Below are positions 24,080 to 35,599 of a stretch of DNA of 64,000 nucleotides, in pieces; within the stretch, counting starts at the first letter, position 1; each line of letters starts with the position of its first letter. Position numbers and translations under genes: made by a program. Location of the stretch: the NCBI GenBank assembly GCA_021464415.1, contig CM038464.1:744001-808000 (forward strand). Direction: 5' to 3'. The stretch is from Lonicera japonica (Eukaryota; Streptophyta; Magnoliopsida; Dipsacales; Caprifoliaceae). The notes beneath the pieces are model-generated. The model worked only from the letters and a program-made list of their open reading frames with translations. It searched no databases and was not told the DNA's origin.

Positions 24080-24496
24080 TTGTAGGAAGAGATGAAACAA
24101 ATAAGGAATATAGTTTAGGATTAGATGATCAAGAAACACCCGAGGATACTCCACTAGATCGATTCTATTGTGGTGGACATGGATGCTGAATTTCGAATAC
24201 TAGGCGAGAAGCTTGGGAGGAAATGAAAGTCAATTCGTGGTGTTAGTATTTTTTCACATACGGATGAGCCTAATTCATATGTCACATCGTCTATGTCTAC
24301 TAGTTTTGAGTTAAATGAGATGCAAGGTCAATTAAAGCAACTATCAACACATGTTCTCACTTTGCAAAAAGAAAATGAAAAATTGAAAGAGCAAATGAAG
24401 GCATTCATAGCTGCAACTCTTGGACGACAACAATTTCGTGCACCTCAAGATGATGTTTACTATGATGAATTAGGTGACTATAACCTTGATCATTAA
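24080..24496 (+). pseudogene. Possible C-terminal fragment of a CACTA-encoded protein
   Basis: Two short open stretches lie inside the CACTA element. The one at about 24084-24189 reads RDETNKEYSLGLDDQETPED. The second, 24293-24496, has a coiled-coil-like part (LKQLSTHVLTLQKENEKLKE) and an acidic end. Plant En/Spm-type transposase genes commonly end in such a coiled coil, which is why I suggest this. No DDE transposase core is visible, so the element is not autonomous. Confidence 0.35.
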
Positions 24497-25249
24497 TTTA
24501 GGGATTTAGTCTTTTTGTTTAATTTTGAACATGCATGAATGTATTGAGAGAAAGTTGATGTTAAGCATGAAGTAAGTTAGCTTTAGGACGATTTTGGCAT
24601 CTTTTGCTATGTAACTATTTTGGACGTATTCTTGGTATATGCAAATATACGTAATTTTATGAATATGTCTTTCTTATATATTATTATATTTATTAAAAAA
24701 AAGGGAATAAGTGATGAAAAGGGTGAGAAAAATTACCTCACAAATCTTTACAAAATGTAATGCCGAGACATCTCAAAAGCAATGTATTTGTGAAAAATTC
24801 ATCGTCACAAATAATACTCATATGTGAGGAATCAATTGTCATAATATGAAGACAGTATATAATACTAAAAGCATCACAAAAAAATATATTTTTAAGGAAC
24901 AAGTCTTCACAATATGAAGGATAACGTGAAGAAAAAGTTGTTACAAACAAGAACATATTGTGACAGAAGAAAGCATCACAAATAACCCAAAAAAGTGAGC
25001 CACAAGTTGTCACAAATGTTAACAAAATAGCTATCTCATCTCCTTAATAAGTGATGAAGTAATCCCCACATATCATAGGAATGCATGGTGCCTCAAAATT
25101 TTGTCACTAAATACATTTTGTTACTGGCTATAGGTGGCGATGTCTATGACGCCAAAAATTCATCACATATATTCAAATGTGACGAAATTGACTATTTTTG
25201 TGATGACCTACCAGTGTCACGTAATAAACCCATTTTTCTTGTAGTGATT

Positions 25250-26428
25250 CCTTTGAATTCTGTTATAATAATTGTAAATAATCAACCATTTAATTTATCC
25301 AATTGTTAGTCCTGCTAACAAATCACATGCATACCGTAAAGTCATAAATTACTAGACCATATATCCAAGCATTTAGCTAGTAGCTAACTTAAAACACACA
25401 GTTATATATGCAAGGGCGGATCCGGGATTTTACATTGGGGTGGGCTGATGATAAAAGAAAATTTTGTAAAAAAAAATTCAAGAAAATATTAATAACGATT
25501 TTTTTTCACCTTTTCCAAGCATAAGAAATTTTGAAATTAATTTTGTGTTTAGCTAAAAAATGTATAGACTAATTTTTCTCCAAATTTCAGTTTCAAAGCC
25601 TTAAGATTAGGTTCCGAAATACAATGAAAAATTAATTAAAATGTATGCGACGGTTGATTACTAAAACTGAGGCTTTGAAATATACGCTCTTGGAAACAAA
25701 ATTAAATATAAGTATTGATCCAACTGGTAGCAATAATACTCTAATAATCTAAAAAAATAAATTTGTATATAATATAATTAAATAAACTGAAGTACTGAAA
25801 TACTCTAATAATTTATATATATATATATATGGTGTTTGAGGGGAACCTGCATTAGCATTTACATGAAGGGAAAAAAAAATATTAATCCAATTAGGTACTG
25901 AAGTATTAATTTGCATTATGAATAATAATTTCATTACGTCTTACAAAGAAGAAAATATTATTTGATATGATGTAGAATATAATTAGATGAGACACAAAGA
26001 AAGATAATTGACAAATTAAAATAGAGTTTTCCAACGTACAGCTACCATATATATCATGCCTGTCATTCAATTAAAGATATATATATATATATAGCGACAT
26101 GCAGCTAATTAAAGGATCTATATATATATCGTATCCCTGATTGGAAAAATAAAAATGATCGCTTTAATTTGTTGTAAGGGCATGGGGCCGGGTACGTTTA
26201 GAATTGAAGAAATATTATAAGGTAAATTTGATCACCAACAAATTTATTTAATCAAATTTTATTTGCTGTAAGTGCACATGATTAACGGGGGCTATATATA
26301 GCTTGTCTGTGGTAGGTTTACTTACCATTAATCAATTAATTAATTAATTGATGCATATATGCATCAATGAATGAATGGGCTATGGAGATCGACTGATGAC
26401 TAGCTAGCTTAATTAATTAGCTAGGAAA
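25250..26428. other. Intergenic stretch 3' of the GRAS gene
   Basis: No gene seen. The phrase GGGCGGATCCGGGATTT at about 25415 is the kind found in dispersed plant repeats. (AT)n runs are at about 25818-25831 and 26078-26093. The part next to 26428 would hold the 3'UTR of the GRAS gene. Confidence 0.45.
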
Positions 26429-28174
26429 TTAATATATGTTGTGGACTTGCCAAGCAGAAGCAAGCATTATGGGTCTCCCTTTCCATCCAAGTCGAATGCA
26501 ACCCTTGTCACTAGCCACTGTGTAACCATCACACCCATAGTTATTAACAAATGCCATCATTTTCACTTCACTCCAACACTTGAATCCCACCGTTTGAAAC
26601 CCACCTCTCCTCAGCTGTCTTCTCCACTGATCCCACCTCTCGTGCCTTTCCATCCTGTCCGATCCCTCGCATGCTACTATATTCCTTATCTCCTCTGCAA
26701 ACTGCACTTTCTCTATCTTCATCCTCTCGCTGCTGTTTCTTGGCAGACTTGCTTCCAGCGAATCAAATATGGCCGAATAATAATGAAGCGATTCCAGGAA
26801 TCTACCCAAAAAGAAAGGCCCATTGTGGTTAGCATCCTGTTCCACTACTGTAACCAGAGTTGGTCCCAGTTTCTTTATTGCCTCAAGTATTGTCTTTAAA
26901 CACCCTCTGCTCTCTTTCACATACTTGTGCAATTGCATTATGCTGTTGACAAACAGGGTTTCTCCTTCCCTCAACTTTAGATTTTCGCTAGTTAAGAGAG
27001 AGGGTGTGGCTGGCCCAGCTAGCGTCGAGAATTCAAATGGAATGCCAAGGGAGGTAGCTTCGTCAATAACAGTCTTCATGCTGGATTGAATCTCCACGGG
27101 ATCTTCATCACCAATAATGCCAGTTATTCGTACCAGTTTAATTGGTGGACTACGTACCCTACTAGTACTTCCCTGCAGATCAATATTTCTCGAAGCTAAG
27201 GTTCTTATGAATGAAGGCCACTGAAGTGTGTGTTCCATACCAATATCAATGATGTGAAGGGAATCGTTCCCCTGTGCCGCTTGAAATATAGCATCGTTTG
27301 CAGCCATAAATCCCAAGGCAATGTAAGGTGTAGTTTGGTGGAGTAGATGAAAAGCCTCAATTTTCTCCTGTCTGGTGATCAAGGACACATTCATGGCACC
27401 GTTTGTGAATGTTCCATTTGCATTCACATTATTATGAAGAAGCGAAAGCCTAGACCTCAATCCCCTGGCGAAACAATAGGAGACTCGTTGCAATGAATCA
27501 CCCCAAGGACTCACCGAGGACCACATTTGGGTTAGCATTGAGTCAGCAAGCCGAGTGTCCCTGCAACCCACTGCCTCTGCGCAAGCCAACAACATGTGGA
27601 CCAGGTGAAGCCCCTGGTCCACTCCCTGGCTCGCCTCTTCTAGATTAGCAGTTGTAGTAGTAGTAGCAGCAGCAGCTTCGGGTAGTAATATTTCGGAGAG
27701 AGCTTCAGTGTATTCGTAGGAGCTACTCACCTCCAAATAATTGCCTTTAATCATCGAAGGATTAATATTGTCCTTCTCGTAAATATGGTCGATAGACATC
27801 GAAAAGTTGTCCTGGAAGGTGTTATGATCAAACAATGAACGGTGATGCTCTTCTTCTGGCGAGAAGCAGTCTGTATTAAAGAAACTGTCGACGAATTGTT
27901 CCTCCTCCTCCTCCTCCTCCACCTCCACGGAAGTGGGCAAATGAGGAGGAGTGCCGCAAGTACTGGTATGATGAGTGGGAGACCATAGCACAGACATGTG
28001 GTCATAAAATGTGTCATCCTCCTCTTGATCCTGGACCCCGCAGTACTGTTCTCCTACACTAGTACCTTGTTGTTGTTGTTGTTGTTCAACACGGGCAGGA
28101 CAAAAACGGCGAATGGCAAGGTCTTGGTTGAGGTTGTGGTCGTTAATGGGGAAGGAGAGCCAACAAACATTCAT
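26429..28174 (-). CDS. GRAS-family transcription regulator
   Basis: A single uninterrupted frame of 581 residues, ATG at 28174 and TAA at 26429, within the usual GRAS size range. The N-terminal ~185 residues are variable and low-complexity: a Gln run at 31-36, an acidic run at 86-92 and Ala/Thr tracts at 167-175. The GRAS domain follows: leucine heptad region I from 188 (LHLVHMLLACAEAV), the VHIID core at 306-310 (LHIID), leucine heptad region II, a PFYRE-type region (SLHYYSAIFDSLEASLP at about 462-478) and the SAW motif with SAW at 573-575 close to the C-terminus. GRAS proteins act in the nucleus in hormone, development or symbiosis signalling. No N-terminal DELLA motif is present. I do not assign a subfamily. 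Absence of introns is typical for GRAS genes. Confidence 0.93.
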   Translation of the reverse strand: MNVCWLSFPINDHNLNQDLAIRRFCPARVEQQQQQQGTSVGEQYCGVQDQEEDDTFYDHMSVLWSPTHHTSTCGTPPHLPTSVEVEEEEEEEQFVDSFFNTDCFSPEEEHHRSLFDHNTFQDNFSMSIDHIYEKDNINPSMIKGNYLEVSSSYEYTEALSEILLPEAAAATTTTTANLEEASQGVDQGLHLVHMLLACAEAVGCRDTRLADSMLTQMWSSVSPWGDSLQRVSYCFARGLRSRLSLLHNNVNANGTFTNGAMNVSLITRQEKIEAFHLLHQTTPYIALGFMAANDAIFQAAQGNDSLHIIDIGMEHTLQWPSFIRTLASRNIDLQGSTSRVRSPPIKLVRITGIIGDEDPVEIQSSMKTVIDEATSLGIPFEFSTLAGPATPSLLTSENLKLREGETLFVNSIMQLHKYVKESRGCLKTILEAIKKLGPTLVTVVEQDANHNGPFFLGRFLESLHYYSAIFDSLEASLPRNSSERMKIEKVQFAEEIRNIVACEGSDRMERHERWDQWRRQLRRGGFQTVGFKCWSEVKMMAFVNNYGCDGYTVASDKGCIRLGWKGRPIMLASAWQVHNIY

Positions 28175-28449
28175 GGCTAGCTAGCTAGCCTCTTCAATAT
28201 GTATGTATGTATCTAATTTACCTAGCTTATCTTCTTTCTTATTTTTAAACTAAATTTACTCAAAAATTTAATTGTAAGACGTGGAATTGTTGGAGTTCCA
28301 TTTGATATCAATGTATGTATATGGAAGGCAAGAAAGAATTAGGTGGGCCGGGTGATCAAGGAGGGCAAGTAGAAAGGACATGCACATAATGTGGGACGAA
28401 AACTTAGGAAGAAACGTTGCTGGCTCGCTTTTTCATATATATACACACA
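28175..28449 (-). promoter_or_regulatory. Upstream region of the GRAS gene
   Basis: AT-rich sequence directly upstream of the ATG, with repeated CTAGCTAG and TATGTATGTAT near the start codon. It is bounded on the far side by a probable dispersed repeat at 28450, so the undisturbed proximal promoter is only about 275 bp. No TATA box can be chosen confidently. Confidence 0.35.
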
Positions 28450-28900
28450 CAGAGGCGAACGCAAAGTATACCAAGTGGGGGCTAAGCCCCACCTAAATTT
28501 GAAATAAATTTTTTTTTTTTTTTGAAGTATAGTAATACATGAACTGTTATATAAAATTTTAAGTTAAATTTGTAAGGTGTTAAAATATTAGACATAAAAT
28601 TATAATTATTTTTAGTAAAGTCCAATAAAATAACAAGAACATTCTTCTGCACAAAAATTCTACAAAGAAAAACAAAAGAGAAAAAAAAATAGAGTTTATA
28701 TATACTCATAACTCTCTCTCACTCGTGTTGAATTTTTTACTTGAATTTACATTCACTTTTTAGCCTCACACAATATGGATGGTTGATTAACAAATTCGGC
28801 CTTTTCTCTTCAGCGTTTTTATTTTGATGTGTTATTATTTGTTGTAATTTTATTTATTTTAGTCAAGTCCTACTGAATTAAAATTCTAGCTTCGTCAATG
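28450..28900. mobile_element. Probable non-autonomous dispersed element upstream of the GRAS gene
   Basis: It starts CAGAGGCGAACGCAAAG and ends AAATTCTAGCTTCGTCAATG, a pair of imperfect inverted ends (CAGAGGCGAA against the complement of TTCGTCAATG). It contains GGGGGCTAAGCCCCACC, an 8-bp-armed palindrome. The style matches dispersed plant repeats, but the family is not identified and no duplication was found. Confidence 0.4.
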
Positions 28901-30161
28901 CATATATATACATAGAGAGAGAATTAATGAAACATGCATATATGCAGTATTAATTAATTAGTAGTTTAAGTTATGTATACTATTAATTATTCATGTACGT
29001 ACCCAATTAATTAAGCCGGCAACAAGAAAGAATTAATTAAGAAGATGGAGCCAATACATACATATATATACATATCAGAATTAACCTGATTGATTAAATA
29101 AAATAAAATAAAATTGTATACAAAGCTAGATGGAGATCGAGATGTAATGGTATCAAGTGTTTGTCGTCATCTTTTTCTTTCCTCGATGAATGGATCGATG
29201 GATCTCGTGGGTCGGCCAACAAGCAATGAGACATTCAAGGTGGCTCAAGCTAGCAAGCCAGCCCTTTTTCATTTTCTCTAATTAATTAATTAAAACCCAC
29301 CATGCATGCATCACATCCATCATGCCTCACCATTTCTTATTTTTTGTAGCTATGCAATATATATATATATATAATTGGCACTATTTTAGAGGTAATTCTT
29401 GATGTGCATAAGTATTTCAATAAAATTTTTAATGTTAAAAATGTATGGTAGTATTTCAAATAAAATTAAATATATAAGTGATGTACTACGTACTTATTAT
29501 GCCCCATTGGTTTCAGCTAGTTTTCGTCGTAACAAATTAATTTTATAGTATAATGTATAAATTATTAAATGCACATGTTTAATCTTTCAAAGACAATTTT
29601 TTAAAATAAACTTGACTTAATTTTATGTTTATGTTTATGTTTTTGTTTGAATATTTGATATTTTTTATGTTATTTTTTGTGTCAAATTTCGTTACAAAAT
29701 TAATTTCACAAGCAAATTAAAGACTTGTGGCGTCTATGCACTATATTTCTGGGAGAACCCCAATTGATAAGCAAAGTTCCAATGAATTTGAGGAAAAGAG
29801 AGAAGGGAAAGAAACAACTGTAAGGTTAAACATGATTTCATATGATAACGGAACAATAAAGTTAAGTATCAATAAGTTTGGAACGAGAATATATATATAT
29901 ATATATATATAATATTTTATATAAAACGATAAATTCATTATACTATGAATTCACAACGGTTACTATAATAAAGGTATGCGAAGAGTAATCTAATAAAATA
30001 TATGATAATTATGTTCGCATGGATAAAATAAAAAAATTTCCTATTATGTGAATAAGAAAGATGCTAACAGAGTAGGGAAATTTGACTTTGGAACGAGAAA
30101 ATAAAATAAAATAAAATGTGACTTGACCCTCCTCCATTACACCTTCCATTCAATTTCATTC
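28901..30161. other. AT-rich intergenic stretch
   Basis: No gene seen. It holds a TTTATG-type run near 29618-29645 and an (AT)n run at about 29889-29911. The short frames near 29730-29940 end in the microsatellite and lack any recognisable domain. Confidence 0.5.
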
Positions 30162-30428
30162 AATGAAGTTTAGTTGGAGGTTTAAACGGATGATTTTTTT
30201 TCATGAACTTGGTGGACGTGATCTCTATAATGAGTAGATCATCTTCACAAAATTTTATCAAAAAATTCAAATTGAAAGTGGGTGAGACGATCTTTTAAAA
30301 TTTTAACGGTCGAAAATGAACATATGTATTAAAATCTTAGTATACATACTTCTGGTTTGAATTTTTTGATCATGTCCACTAAGCTTCGTAAAAAATTTAT
30401 TTGTTTAAGCCTCCAACTAAATTTTATT
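30162..30428. mobile_element. MITE with ~26-bp terminal inverted repeats
   Basis: AATGAAGTTTAGTTGGAGG at 30162 is matched in inverse by CCTCCAACTAAATTTTATT ending at 30428, about 22 of 26 positions. The interior holds GATCATCTTCACAAAATTTT and a diverged inverse partner near 30350-30375, so most of the 267 bp could fold back on itself. A related core recurs in the hairpins at 31107-31347. Superfamily is not assigned. Confidence 0.6.
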
Positions 30429-31106
30429 AAATAAAATTAAATGAAAAATGTAATAGAGAAGAGCCAAATTCAAGAAAATGTTTGTTTCTTTATTAATTAG
30501 GGATACATAACCGTCTCTTCTCTCTCTAACGTCATATTATCCATTGGTCGACGCGCACTCTCTAGACTTCTATGAATGAACAACCATTTGCCGGGTGGGT
30601 CTAGTTCCGGTGGAGATGGGTCAACTAGTTTGGTGATTTTGGGCTTTTATGGTTATGGCTGGGTCACTCTAATGCCTGGGTTGGATTGGGCTTAATTTTT
30701 ATTTGGGCCAGACAATAGTATTATTGCTGATAAAGATTTATATGCATTTGAGAGTAGATAAATAGTATTTTTTTTGTAGGGTATCTCTGCAAAAAGAGAG
30801 ACCCCTCCAAAAATAGGCTTATGACACTATAAGTGGCGAGCACACGGTATTCTTTAGTAAAAGGCAAAAGAATAGTTCGCTTTGTGCTCACCAGTAAGGT
30901 CAACATATTTTTTTATTTCTTGTCGTTTAACATTTCTCTGGATTTAATAATGTTGATTATCACTCTTTGAAGGGAGAACAACAAAAACAAATCATGAAGT
31001 TTGACATTGGTTATAATTTTGCCATTGATGTTTTAATTTTGATAATTTATCTCTTGAAGTTGTTGTTTGGTTGCACAAAGCATATTAATTATCACTTATG
31101 AGATGA

Positions 31107-31163
31107 ATTTTTTGATAAAATTTGATAAAGATGATCATCTCCATCAAATTTCATAAAAAAAAT
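31107..31163. repeat. Hairpin-forming inverted repeat A
   Basis: The left arm GAATTTTTTGATAAAATTTG pairs with the right arm CAAATTTCATAAAAAAAATC across the GATGATCATCTCC centre, with several mismatches. The core is shared with hairpin B and the MITE at 30162. Confidence 0.6.
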
Positions 31164-31260
31164 CACCCAAAAAATGGGTTAACTAAAAAATTAATATATA
31201 TATATATATATTTCCGTTTCTGAATATATATATTTCAATCTTGTAGTTAACCTACTTCTT

Positions 31261-31347
31261 GGTTGAATTTGTTGATAAAATTTGGTAGAGATGATCTACA
31301 CATATCATGGAAATCATCTCCACCAAATTTTATCAAAAAATTCAACC
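31261..31347. repeat. Hairpin-forming inverted repeat B
   Basis: The arms 31261-31295 and 31313-31347 are complementary at about 33 of 35 positions, with a 17-nt loop. Left arm core: GATAAAATTTGGTAGAGATG; right arm core: CATCTCCACCAAATTTTATC. The length and near-perfect pairing resemble a young MITE remnant or a small-RNA precursor. Confidence 0.85.
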
Positions 31348-31825
31348 GAAAAGTGGGCTAAAAAACCTAGTCCATACGGAACGGTGTGTAAACTTCGTGC
31401 GCACCTGAACTGGACTACTGGTTGCAATCCAAACCTTGAGCCAAACGGACGTGATGGAATGATGACGTGGTGTCCAACCTGGAGTGCTATATCAGCTTTT
31501 TCTCTTTTCATTTTTTTTATAAAACTTTAAAATGTAAATATGATTGAAATCTACTTATTGAGATGAATAAAACAAAATTCATTGTAATTATAAAATTATT
31601 AAGAAAATTAATATATTATTAATGTGGGTAGTTAAAACTTGACCGAGCCCAATATATTGAGAATCAACTCAATTAAGAGTTGATAACCAGAAAATGAATG
31701 TAATGATAATGAACAATAGTAAATTAACAATGAAACAATAACTTAGCAAAAAATAGAAAGGATGCCAAATTTGGTTTGAGAGTAAGTTCCTCCGATGTTT
31801 ATTATTCCCAATCCGATAGAACATC

Positions 31826-33163
31826 TTGAAAAAACTAGAGGGCGTGCAGAAGTGAATTAAACAATTAACCCTAGGTTTATTATTTGGCGGTTTGATTTTC
31901 AAAAACCAATTTTAATCAAATCAGAAAGTAAACTTAGAATTCTATGGATTTTAATTTTAGAAAACTTGTTTACTATTTTCTAGCATGCATCAATTAATAA
32001 AGCAATTAAACAGATAAGCAAACACCAAAATTAACGTGGTATCCCTGCAGTGCATGACTAATCCTCAATAATCCACTATATGCACAGAAGTTTACAGACT
32101 CAATTAATCACAAATCACACTGACTTAGAAAACTTGAATCGCACAAGCAGCCTGCAAAAGTCTCTACCTTCTGCCATTATAGTCCTCCACAAGTTTACAA
32201 CGAATCACTCGCCATAGTATCGCACCGTTATTCAATTTCGTTTGGGAATCACACGTATTTTGAGATTTGATTTGTTCTTTAAAGAAAGAACGCTTACTTT
32301 GGCATGAATTAAAAAACCAAGGTGGTTTTATGTTTTGAGATTTTAATCTCTCTCTAAGGTGTAAAAAACTCTCTCAAAACATATGTTAAAGCACCCTAGA
32401 CATAGATTTAATTTATAGAAAAATATGTGACAAAAACCTCTTTTGGAAAGGACTAAAAAACCCTAAAAACGCATTTTTGCGATAATTTTTGCGAAAAAAT
32501 AAGGCCGGATCAATCCGAAGTTGAAAACTCAATTCTGGATGTTTTTTAGTGCCGAATCGATCTAGGAAAAAAAAGTTGGATCAATCTGCCTTTAGTGGCA
32601 AAAATCTGGGATTTAGTGGCAATTTTCTAGTTTGCCACTATTGGTCCTTTTTTTGTTTTTTTTTAATTGTTTTTCGTTGATTTAAGTCCGTTTGAACTCC
32701 GATTCATCCTAAATTTTCTTGGCAACTCTAAGAACATGTTAAAAACATTATCCAAGAGTTTCATCATCACTTTATGTCAATGGGACTTCTCGGACATCAA
32801 CAAAACTCGGTAAAAACACTTAAAAACTATTTTGACTCAAAAAGCTTTTGTTTTCTTTTTAAATGCTCAACCACCATTAAGAATTTGAATCAAACCAAAT
32901 GCAATGCCTACCTAACTTACCTTAATCACATTCATGCTCTGAATTTGATCCTTGAAGTTTTGGAAGCTTGACAATTTAGTTCGGGTCTTTAATTCGGCTT
33001 TTCTTTGCTTTATCGCATCTTCATATGATGTAAGCGACTCTAAACCGTATCAGCTCTTTTGGCATCAAAATCAAGCCAATATAAATCAAGTCCTTATCAA
33101 TTTGGACTTTACACATCTTCCCTTTGGGGTGTGTGTGAGTTGTATTATTTTGAAAGCTTAACA
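31826..33163 (-). mobile_element. Copia solo LTR
   Basis: On the minus strand it opens TGTTAAGCTTTCAAAAT at 33163 and closes ...CTAGTTTTTTCA near 31827. The segment containing TTTTGAGAGAGTTTTT and CACCTTAG matches the plus-strand LTR ending at 36979, so both belong to one family. No primer-binding site or coding sequence follows either end, and the flanks ACATC and ACATA match at 4 of 5, consistent with a solo LTR. TATA-like TATAAATTA lies at about 32409-32417. Confidence 0.7.
32505..32590. repeat. GGATCAATCC-type palindrome cluster in the Copia solo LTR
   Basis: CCGGATCAATCCG at 32505-32517, GCCGAATCGATCT at about 32551-32563 and TTGGATCAATCTG at about 32576-32588. The cores are near-palindromes of one pattern (GRATCRATCY). 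They lie about 90-170 bp upstream of the TATA-like sequence of this LTR. Confidence 0.65.
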
Positions 33164-33168
33164 ACATA

Positions 33169-34038
33169 GCACAATTATAAATAAATTAGGGTTTGGCTAG
33201 GGGAAGAATAATGTGGTTGGAGTGCGTGTAAAGATTAGTGAATAAGTTAAGGATTTTCCCTTCCTATTTATATATATGATGGAGTTATATTAGGGTTGAT
33301 GAGATATAAAAATTACTCTAAATGATAAATTTGATCACTACTCCAAGATTACACATGTCCCTAACCCTATTCAAATTCGTGTGAGTGGTTATTTCCTATT
33401 ATTTATCTTCTACCTCAGTTTGCCTCTGCTCGTTGGCCAACTAGTATTGATCGATCTTCATTACCACTATACATCTTCTTCATTCGTCATTGAACTGTAG
33501 TAGTAATTGGCTAAAGTAATAGCATTACCTGATTAGCTAATTGCCTTTCCCTATAAGAAATACGAAGAGCTCAAGAACTTTGGGCTTTAGGCCGACCATA
33601 ATATGGGTCATTTAGGCAGGGCTTGACTAAAGCTCACTTATAATTTTTATCTCCCATAATTAATATATATTTTAAATATTACAAAGAGAAATATAATTAA
33701 AAATATATATTTTAATGTTAATATCTATTCATAATTTTGGGAAATGGTGCAATCATAATTTTTTTTCAAAAGACAAATTAGTACTAAAAGTTTAAAAAAA
33801 TTAGATATCATCATCAAACCATCTTTTGACCTTTTATTTTATTTTATTTTTGGGTAAAATAAATAATTGATAGAAAAAAGACAACAAATACACTTATATT
33901 TCTTTTCCTTTATACACCCTAAAATACAAAGCAAAATGGTACTCAAGTGAATAAAGATTAACTGATGTTTCCGAATCAGTCAATATCAGTATATATCATG
34001 TAATATCAATTCTTACCTTTATATATAAATATATTTTT
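33169..34038. other. AT-rich stretch between retroelement pieces
   Basis: No gene or clear element recognised. It ends where a Gypsy pol fragment begins. Confidence 0.5.
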
Positions 34039-35575
34039 GATGTGTTTCTTGACAATCTTCCGAGTCTGCCCCCACATCGGGAAGTGGGCTTCTTTATTGA
34101 CCTCATTTCGGGTATTGCTTCGATCTCGTTAGCACTATATCGTATCGCTCCCGCCGAGATGAAGGAACTGAAGGTTTAAATTGATGAATTATTGCGAAAG
34201 GGATTCATTAGACCTAATGTGTCCCCGTGGGGCGCACCCGTTCTGTTAGCCAAAAAGCAAGATGGGTCGTTATGGTTGTGTATAGATTATCGTCAGTTAA
34301 ATCATGTCATTATCAAGAATAAGTATCCATTGCCCTTTATAGATGACTTATTTGATCAACTACATAGAGCCTTTAGATTTTCCAAAATTGATCCTCGATC
34401 GGGCTATCATTAAATGTTGGTCCATGAAGAAGATATTCCGAAGACGGCGTTTCGTACTCGATATGGTCATTACGAGTTCTTAGTAATGCTATTCGGGTTG
34501 AAGAATGTGCCAGCTGCATTTATGGACTTAATGAATCGTCTATACCGTCATTATCTTGATCAATTTGTATGGTCTTTATATATGACATTCGTAGTTATTC
34601 TAAGTATGATAAGGAGCATGAAAATCATCTTCATTTAGCTCTTCAAATTCTTTGAGACCATAAACTCTCTGCCAAGCTTAGTAAATATGACTTTTGGATG
34701 TCGAAAGTCAAATTCTTGGGACAGGTTGTCTCAAGAAAATGAATTTCAGTAGATCCGGCAAAAACAGAAGTTGTTCTAAAGTGTGTGAGGCCTCGAAATG
34801 TTACAAAGGTTAGGAGTTTCTTGGGATTAGCGTGCTATTATCATTGGAGTGATAAGTGCGAAAAGGCTTTCCTGGAATTAAAGGGTAAACTTACCTCGGC
34901 TTCAGTTCTTATTTTACCTGAGCGGAAAAAGGGTTATACCATCATTGCGATGCTTTTAGGTTTGGTTTGGGTTGTGTTCTTATGCAAGAGGAGAATGTTG
35001 TGATCTATGCTTCTCGTCAATTTAAACAACATGAGAACAACTATCATTCTCACGATCTAAAGTTAGTGGCAGTTGTATTTGCCCTTAATTAAGGTCTGGT
35101 GTCGTTATCTATATGATGAAAGATTTGAAATATATTCCAATCGCAAAAGTTTGAAATACATCTTTACCCCAAAAAAATTTGAATCTTAGGCAACGTCAGT
35201 GGATAGAATATTTGAAAAATTATGTTTTCATAATACAGTATCAACCGGGCAAAGCTAATGTGGTGGCTGATGCCCAAAGTCAAAATTTCAAGGGTCTCTA
35301 GCCACATTACATTATTATGAGTGGAAGTTGAGATGAGAGTTGCAACGGTATAACCTTGTGGTGGACCGTAATGAAAATCAAGCATATCTATACAATATGA
35401 TTGCCCAACCAGCAATCCAACAATAGGTGATTGATGCCCAACAAGTAGACGAGGAACTTTGGGTGATAGGGGACCGTTTGATTATGGGAGCTGAACATGG
35501 TGAATACAAACTTGGAGTCGAAGGTGGAATTCGTGTTATAGATAGATTGGTGGCTCCGAATGTAAAGTATAAGTT
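34039..35575 (+). pseudogene. Decayed Ty3/Gypsy pol (RT, RNase H, start of integrase)
   Basis: Order of recognisable parts: linker into RT (LPPHREVGFFIDL, YRIAPAEMKELK), RT fingers and palm ([35 protein letters not shown]), [16 protein letters not shown], connection (VRSFLGLACYY), RNase H ([15 protein letters not shown]), then a pre-integrase piece up to about 35575 (AQQVDEELWVIGDRL). The style is chromovirus-like. It is dead: TAA where Gln is expected at about 34179 and 34412, a 1-base frameshift before the RT active site, where FIDD has become FIYD, and a deletion after GLACYY. It is cut off on the right by the Copia LTR. Confidence 0.88.
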
Positions 35576-35599
35576 TTAATTGGCTTTATGCTTTCGACA

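Larger units (their letters stand above)
21444..25246 (+). mobile_element. CACTA (En/Spm) transposon, non-autonomous or decayed
   Basis: The right end reads TTTTTCTTGTAGTG (reverse complement CACTACAAGAAAAATGGG) at 25229-25246. The left end CATTACAAGAAAAATGGG starts at 21444, with a duplicate at 20065 created by the tandem duplication. The 3-bp duplication ATT flanks both ends (21441-21443, 25247-25249), as expected for CACTA elements. Subterminal motifs of the TCACAAAT/GTGACGAA type crowd 21450-21720 and 24710-25220 in both orientations. The left terminal base pair change (CATTA for CACTA) may weaken mobility. Gypsy LTR-like sequence interrupts the interior. Confidence 0.85.

Noticed and set aside
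26441..27089. Plus-strand frames of 88-152 residues over the GRAS gene
   Set aside because: Shadows of the GRAS coding sequence on the opposite strand.
31669..31902. 77-residue minus-strand frame at the edge of the solo LTR
   Set aside because: It crosses the LTR boundary, which a real gene would not be expected to do, and has no domain.
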